DNA of 33,370 nucleotides from Chara braunii (taxonomy: Eukaryota > Streptophyta > Charophyceae > Charales > Characeae). The notes under the pieces are model-generated. The model searched no databases, was not told the origin of the DNA, and was given only the letters and a program-made list of their open reading frames with translations. The first letter of the stretch is position 1; every line of letters begins with the position of its first letter. A program made the position numbers and the translations under genes. This document shows, one piece after another, positions 29,162 to 33,370 of this stretch. The stretch covers positions 877,180 to 910,549 of the forward strand of contig BFEA01000119.1 of the NCBI GenBank assembly GCA_003427395.1. Reading direction: 5' to 3'.

Positions 29162-29263
29162 TTTCCTATTGGCATTGACCCTGATCGGTTTGTGGAAGCT
29201 GTTGACGATGAAGCTGTGAAGTCATACATTGCTGAGCTGCGGGCCCGATTTGCAGGGAAAAAG
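29162..29263 (+). CDS. TPS1: Class I trehalose-6-phosphate synthase, exon C
   Basis: 34 codons: FPIGIDPDRFVEAVDDEAVK, then SYIAELRARFAGKK. FPIGID is the conserved loop of class I enzymes; class II plant proteins carry a different sequence there. The acceptor ATTGCAG ends at 29,161 and is preceded by a pyrimidine-rich stretch (ccttttctccatttc). The donor is AAG|GTGAGA. The exon is in phase 0 at both ends. Confidence 0.95.
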
Positions 29264-29946
29264 GTGAGATACATGGCTTCCCTATTCTTTACTCAACCTT
29301 ATCACTGTTTTTACAGGAAACTGGTGTATGTGGGGGTGGCTGGTTGTCCCATTGGGTGGGGGGTTATCCTGCCGTTTCGACAGGTATTGCTGTTCTGTCT
29401 GTGGTGCATTAGCCACTGGCATGAAGCAATGTGGTATCCAGTTCCTTTTTCTTAATCTATAAGCCTTGTACGTGAGAGGCACGATGAAGGGAGAGTTTGC
29501 CGTTTCGTTTCGGCAAGTTTTATTGGCGGCTGTCGTTTCGTTTCGGCCTCCTGAAAGGTTGGAGGCCCACTATTTTCCGAACCGACAAAGGTACTAGTGG
29601 TTTAAAAGAAGAATGAGAAAAATAAATGGTTCCAGACTTTCATTCGCTTTTCATGTTTTTGTTGTATATTCCGATCGATTGTTTTGCAAAAGCCCCTTCG
29701 AGTTCATAGATTTGTGAAAATATATTATTCCAGATAGAATGTGCATGGAATATGGAGCTATGGAGGAGATGCAGGGGATTAAACGATGAAATGTGCAATG
29801 ACATGGTTCTGATGCTGCCTTCTTGGAGCAAGCTGATGTAGGAAGGGTTAGGTGTTGAAGTGTTGTAATTTATGTTCCGGGGGTGTGTTCGTTCAGTGGC
29901 TAATATCTCTGCTGCAATGATGCTTGATGCTTTTTCATGTATCTAG
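29264..29946 (+). other. TPS intron C-D
   Basis: A 683-bp GT-AG intron with no further gene. CGTTTCGTTTCGGC occurs twice (about 29,502 and 29,531), and GGCCTCC and GGAGGCC form a short stem near 29,548-29,570. The 3' end is AT-rich with ATCTAG before exon D. Confidence 0.7.
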
Positions 29947-30097
29947 GTGATGCTTGGTGTGGATCGGCTGGATATGATCAAGGGGATCCCTCAGAAGTTG
30001 CTAGCATTTGAGAAGTTCTTGGAAGAACATCCGGATTGGGGCGACCGCGTGATACTGGTCCAGATTGCTGTGCCATCTAGGACTGATGTTCCTGAAT
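29947..30097 (+). CDS. TPS1: Class I trehalose-6-phosphate synthase, exon D
   Basis: 151 bases encode VMLGVDRLDMIKGIPQKLLA, then FEKFLEEHPDWGDRVILVQI and AVPSRTDVPE, plus the first base of a tyrosine codon. GVDRLDMIKG carries the arginine and lysine equivalent to Arg262 and Lys267 of bacterial OtsA, which contact the UDP-glucose phosphates. Their presence supports a catalytically competent class I enzyme. The donor is T|GTAAGT. Confidence 0.96.
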
Positions 30098-31310
30098 GTA
30101 AGTTTGAGAAAGGGGAGAGGGAGAATCTTGATAAAAGAACGAGAAAGGTTTCACACTTATCGACCACAGCACATATGCTTGCAAGCACATGCGCCGGGTT
30201 GTAACTCTTGCGAGTGTGCCATCCCTTTTCACACTCACAAGAGCCACGTGCGCTGGGTTGTGAGACTTGTGAGTGTGAAAAGGGATAACAAACTTCTCGT
30301 ACATCGAAAAGGATATGAATGTTCTGTGAGGTGATTATTCCTTTTTGGTTTTTGGATGGCTTGTTTAATTCTTCCCCCTGGGTCGATTCCATTGCCAGTG
30401 CATGTGGCGGAACGGTGCACACATCCAAGTGTTAACAAACCGACATGAGTTTCATCCTGCTGGGACCAAATGGAAATGGATATAAGCAGTCTTCTGTCTT
30501 TATTTGAATAGAATGCCCTGTCATTATCGCTGCAGCTAGCCCCTCGTGCATACGGTGATAATGCCGTTGTTGTTCCATTTCGGGTGAAGATGGTAGGGGA
30601 TACCCCCTTTTCAAAAGAAAGGTGAAGATGGATTTGCCACTTTCTGGCATGAAGAGAAGGGCCGTCGAATGAGCTAGGAATGGAAGCACTTTTGTCACTG
30701 GTAAGAGACGGCACCGGTTTGTCTTGGTTCTTGTCACTTCTTGTCACAAGTATCATAAAGTGCAGTGGCTATTGCTCATGAGGTTGCTGAGGGTGGTTGG
30801 TTGTTGGTGTCTCACACCCCCTTTACCATTTAAAAGTGTGAGAGATAGTGCTGCTGACGCAACAGGACTGATGGTCCGTGATGGACTATTGATAGATGGC
30901 ACAAGGCCTTGGCCACGTGCCGCTTGTTTCTTTGTTGTGATAATAATAACCTGCAACTTTATTTTTTATCTACTCGTTTACAAGTAAATTATGTCTCTGT
31001 CTTTCAGACTTTTCTAAGTTTTAATGAAGTAATGTTTCCAGGTGTGACACGGTGATGAAATGGTGTCCGGGCCCCATACTGCATGAACTAAAGTTCGCGA
31101 GGAAATTCTGTTTTAGGTTTGAACACCACGTTGATGAACGTTGATGAAATGTGTCATCCTTGCGCAGGGCGGTGAAGGACATGTTTATCGGGCAGTGGCG
31201 CAAATTTAAAAAATGAGACGAATGGTTGACTGACAGTGTCATTCCTAAGTAACAATAATGATGAACCTTTGTTGGGGTGCCATGAAAATTATGTGGTTGA
31301 CTTTTTACAG
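30098..31310 (+). other. TPS intron D-E
   Basis: A 1,213-bp GT-AG intron. It holds a 21-bp perfect inverted repeat (30,221-30,241 with 30,266-30,286) and a loose direct repeat of CACRTGCGCYGGGTTGT (about 30,186 and 30,246). No coding sequence is recognised. It ends in CTTTTTACAG. Confidence 0.75.
30221..30286. repeat. Intronic perfect hairpin
   Basis: ATCCCTTTTCACACTCACAA (plus G) and its exact reverse complement flank a 24-base loop. The stem stops at 21 bp, where CC faces AA. It could fold in the pre-mRNA. Nothing shows that it is processed. Confidence 0.75.
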
Positions 31311-31399
31311 ATCAGCGATTTTCAAGTCAAGTGCACGAGATTGTGGGCAGAATCAATGGACGATTCGGGACTGTCATGAACATGCCAATTCATCATCTG
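31311..31399 (+). CDS. TPS1: Class I trehalose-6-phosphate synthase, exon E
   Basis: 89 bases complete the tyrosine codon and encode QRFSSQVHEIVGRINGRFGT, then VMNMPIHHL. SQVHEIVGRINGRFGT is nearly invariant among plant class I TPS. The acceptor is TTTTTACAG and the donor CTG|GTAAAG. It ends in phase 0. The next expected block (DFHALCALY-type) is not found before the window end, so at least one further exon lies downstream. Confidence 0.95.
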
Positions 31400-31509
31400 G
31401 TAAAGATCGGGAAAAAAAGGAATGGATGTCCCGTGTGTGACAGAAGAGTAGGTTGCACTTCTGTAGAGTTGAGTGCCGCATTTGTAATGATGTTTGGTCG
31501 CTCATTGAT
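31400..31509 (+). other. Start of the next TPS intron
   Basis: The donor GTAAAGATC opens an intron that continues past the window end (at least 1,971 bp). The frame stays open for some 38 codons beyond exon E, but the peptide loses all TPS similarity at the donor. Confidence 0.7.
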
Positions 31510-32031
31510 TTGATTTGTCTATAAATTTAGTATAAATAGCATACTTGCGGCGCATCGAGGTGCGCTGCACCCCGCACGTGCGCCGCACCGCGCACCGTGC
31601 ACGACGCGCGTGCAAGGGGTGCAGCGCACCCTGAAAATAAGGGGTCGACCAAAAAAAAAAAAGTTGCCGAGGGGTGTTCTGGGCCGGGGTGGGATGTCGC
31701 GTGACGAACCAAAAAAAAACAACAACAACAATTTGAGGTTGCGCGGGGCCTCAAAAAAAAAAGGGGGGGGAGCTGAAGTTGGTTTGTTTTTTGAAGTTTC
31801 GAATCCGGAGTGCTGCCCCTCGCTTCGGAAATGAAGCCCGGTAGTCCAGCTTTGTGCCCTTCGCGCCCGCCGTGCGTTGCTCGTTGCCTCCACGTCTCCT
31901 GTGCAGCAGCAGCAGTCGAAGGCGTTGTCGTCCAGCCATAGCCAGGGCACTACAGTCTACCTGAAGGAACCGAAGAAGCAGCGGGAGGAGCGCGGCTTCA
32001 GCTTGTAAAGTTGCCAGGTGGGTAACCACTA

Positions 32032-32116
<85 letters not shown>

Positions 32117-32233
32117 CGTCCTCCTCACACCATCATCTCACCTCTGTCCATCCACCTTTCTCTCTCCTCCGCTTCCGACCATCCCACCTTCGGCCATTCT
32201 CCAATCTCTCGCCATCATCTTCCCACCATCTCC

Positions 32234-32285
<52 letters not shown>

Positions 32286-32970
32286 TATTTTTTTTTATGG
32301 TCCATATCTCGATTGAAGCGTGTCATCGTCGTGAAGGGGCCTTGTTAATCTTCTCTGTATCGTGGGTTTGAGGGCCTGCGGTTGCTGGCAGTGCTTTGAT
32401 TGGGTGCTTTGATCAAAGGCAGTGTTTACACTGGGGGTTGGGGTTGGGGGGGGCGGGGGTGTGTTGAGGGTATGGTGGGTGGCGGGAAGGAGGGTTTGAG
32501 GGGCGGACGCTGTTTCCTTTGAAAAGTGTTGAAGAGGGGCTGACGCCTGGTCTGTTTGTGGATTGTGTGTGCGCAGGTGAAGCTTTCGGTGGCGCTGGCG
32601 AAGCAGATCTTGCAGTGAGAGAGAGAGAGGGAGTGTGTGTGTGTGTGGTGGGGGGGTGGGGGTGTTTCAACTTTCAGTTCAACATAAAAATAAAAAATAA
32701 AAAAATATATGCTGTGCGCACCTGGCGCATATGCGGCCCCGCAGCGCGCACCCCCCAGCGCACCCGCGCTCGGCGCACCAGCCCTGTGCGCAGCGCATCA
32801 CGCATCGTGCACCGCGCACCCAGGTGCGCGCGCACCTCGGGTCCGCACTCCGCGCGCAGCGCACAGGGTAGATGCTCGGCAAGTATGATAAATAGTATAA
32901 AATTAATAAATGCAGCCTCGTTGACGGTTGAGTTGTTTTGTCTATAAGTAGTATAAACTTATAAAGTTAT
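31510..32970. repeat. Region bounded by inverted GCGCA-rich blocks
   Basis: Left block 31,512-31,632: GTCTATAAATTTAGTATAAATAG, CATACTTGC, then a run of GCGC/GTGCGC/GCGCAC words. Right block 32,720-32,910: GCGCAC-rich sequence, then GCAAGTATGATAAATAGTATAAA. The right block read on the minus strand gives the same order (TTTATACTATTTATCATACTTGC then GC-rich), so the two are an inverted pair. Between them are A/G homopolymer runs (31,650-31,780), compound CT-CA microsatellites (32,036-32,115; CT again 32,231-32,279) and a U6 pseudogene. No coding sequence is recognised. It could be a non-autonomous element; no target-site duplication was established. Confidence 0.6.
32297..32363 (-). pseudogene. 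U6 snRNA retropseudogene, 5'-truncated, poly(A)-tailed
   Basis: On the minus strand this reads acgatacagagaagattaac, aaggcccctt, a diverged stretch, gatgacacgc, aatcgagatatggaccat. The order and spacing match the central and 3' part of U6 snRNA. ACAGAGA is intact, but the AGC triad reads AAC. Immediately 3' on the minus strand is AAAAAAAAATAAAAAA. The 5' end of U6 is missing. Truncation plus a poly(A) tail indicates a LINE-mobilised copy, independent of the one at 5385-5453. Confidence 0.83.
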
Positions 32971-33161
32971 AAATGCACTTTTGCACACAGCGGTCACCAT
33001 GCGAGAGTTCACATTAGGCCCTGGATATCCTGGTTGTTTCGGTGTTTCACAGGTTAATTTTTGCGTGTCTAGGGTTTTTTGCATTTTTGATGACTCTATA
33101 TGGGGGCAAGCAGTGGGTGGTGGCGATTGTACATTGTTGCCGTTGTTTTAGTAGGTACTGA
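32971..33161 (+). other. Intron spacer, no recognised gene
   Basis: I see no domain or repeat other than the GGTACTGA junction with LTR copy D. Confidence 0.4.
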
Positions 33162-33370
33162 TGCAATCGGACTTGTTTTCAAACACACTTTTCATGCATG
33201 TAAACAGCAACGCAGCATACTGGCGACATGTGCCCACTCAAAACTCAGAGATATGGCTTTCAGATACGAGTTCACTCTCAATTGGCTATGGCGACTTCAG
33301 CGCCCAAACATCTCACTGTTCACATACACTGGATCACCCTGGATATCCCACACGCATCACTCTAACACTC
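33162..33370 (-). repeat. Family-1 LTR, copy D, runs off the window
   Basis: TGCAATCGGACTTG through TGCCCACTCAAAACTCAGAGA to GGATCACCCTGGATATCCCA matches the gag-proximal portion of copies A and C. The primer-binding site expected left of 33,162 is absent (tactga instead). It is therefore either a solo LTR or an element with its internal region removed. The other end lies beyond the window. Confidence 0.8.

Overview
The window looks like nuclear DNA of a streptophyte (plant-lineage) eukaryote with a large, repeat-swollen genome. The only host gene I can support is a class I trehalose-6-phosphate synthase (TPS) on the + strand, with five consecutive exons at 3720-4114, 28459-28579, 29162-29263, 29947-30097 and 31311-31399. 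All internal junctions have GT/AG ends and matching phases. The exons join into 286 uninterrupted codons resembling the central UDP-glucose/glucose-6-phosphate binding domain of plant class I TPS. A charophyte alga such as Chara would fit the gene class and the repeat load; this is an inference and is not proven by the sequence. The N-terminal exons and the C-terminal part, with any phosphatase-like domain, lie outside the window.

Layout. 1-1130: leader, primer-binding site and LTR of a minus-strand LTR retrotransposon, called family 1 here. 1131-2344: broken plus-strand Ty3/gypsy integrase/chromodomain fragment, followed by a polypurine tract and the start of a different LTR at 2391. 3720-4114: TPS exon A. 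4115-28458: one intron of 24,344 bp built from transposable elements. In order it holds a duplicated exon end, a U6 snRNA retropseudogene, a CCGGA-rich repeat, a decayed hAT transposase (6830-9549, minus), a GATT/GA satellite block with a perfect 65-bp hairpin and a solo LTR (10455-11340), several tandem repeats, a decayed minus-strand Ty3/gypsy array in LTR-gag-pol-LTR-gag order (15059-26504), and an orphan primer-binding site at 28049. 28459-31399: TPS exons B to E in ordinary-size introns; a (TG)n minisatellite lies just before exon C. 31400-33370: the next TPS intron, with an inverted pair of GCGCA-rich blocks, a second U6 retropseudogene and another family-1 LTR that runs off the end.

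How it fits together. The TPS exons have no stop codons, while every mobile-element reading frame carries stops, frameshifts or deletions. The elements therefore look like old passengers in introns of a host gene that may still work. Most family-1 copies are antisense to the host gene. I found no bacterial-type gene system, CRISPR array, tRNA or rRNA. I also found no convincing undescribed multi-gene system. The oddities worth checking are structural: the giant intron, the partial exon duplication, the tandem retrotransposon with GGTCAA arrays in its leader, the hairpin satellite, the AT-hook tail on the hAT transposase, and the U6 retropseudogenes.
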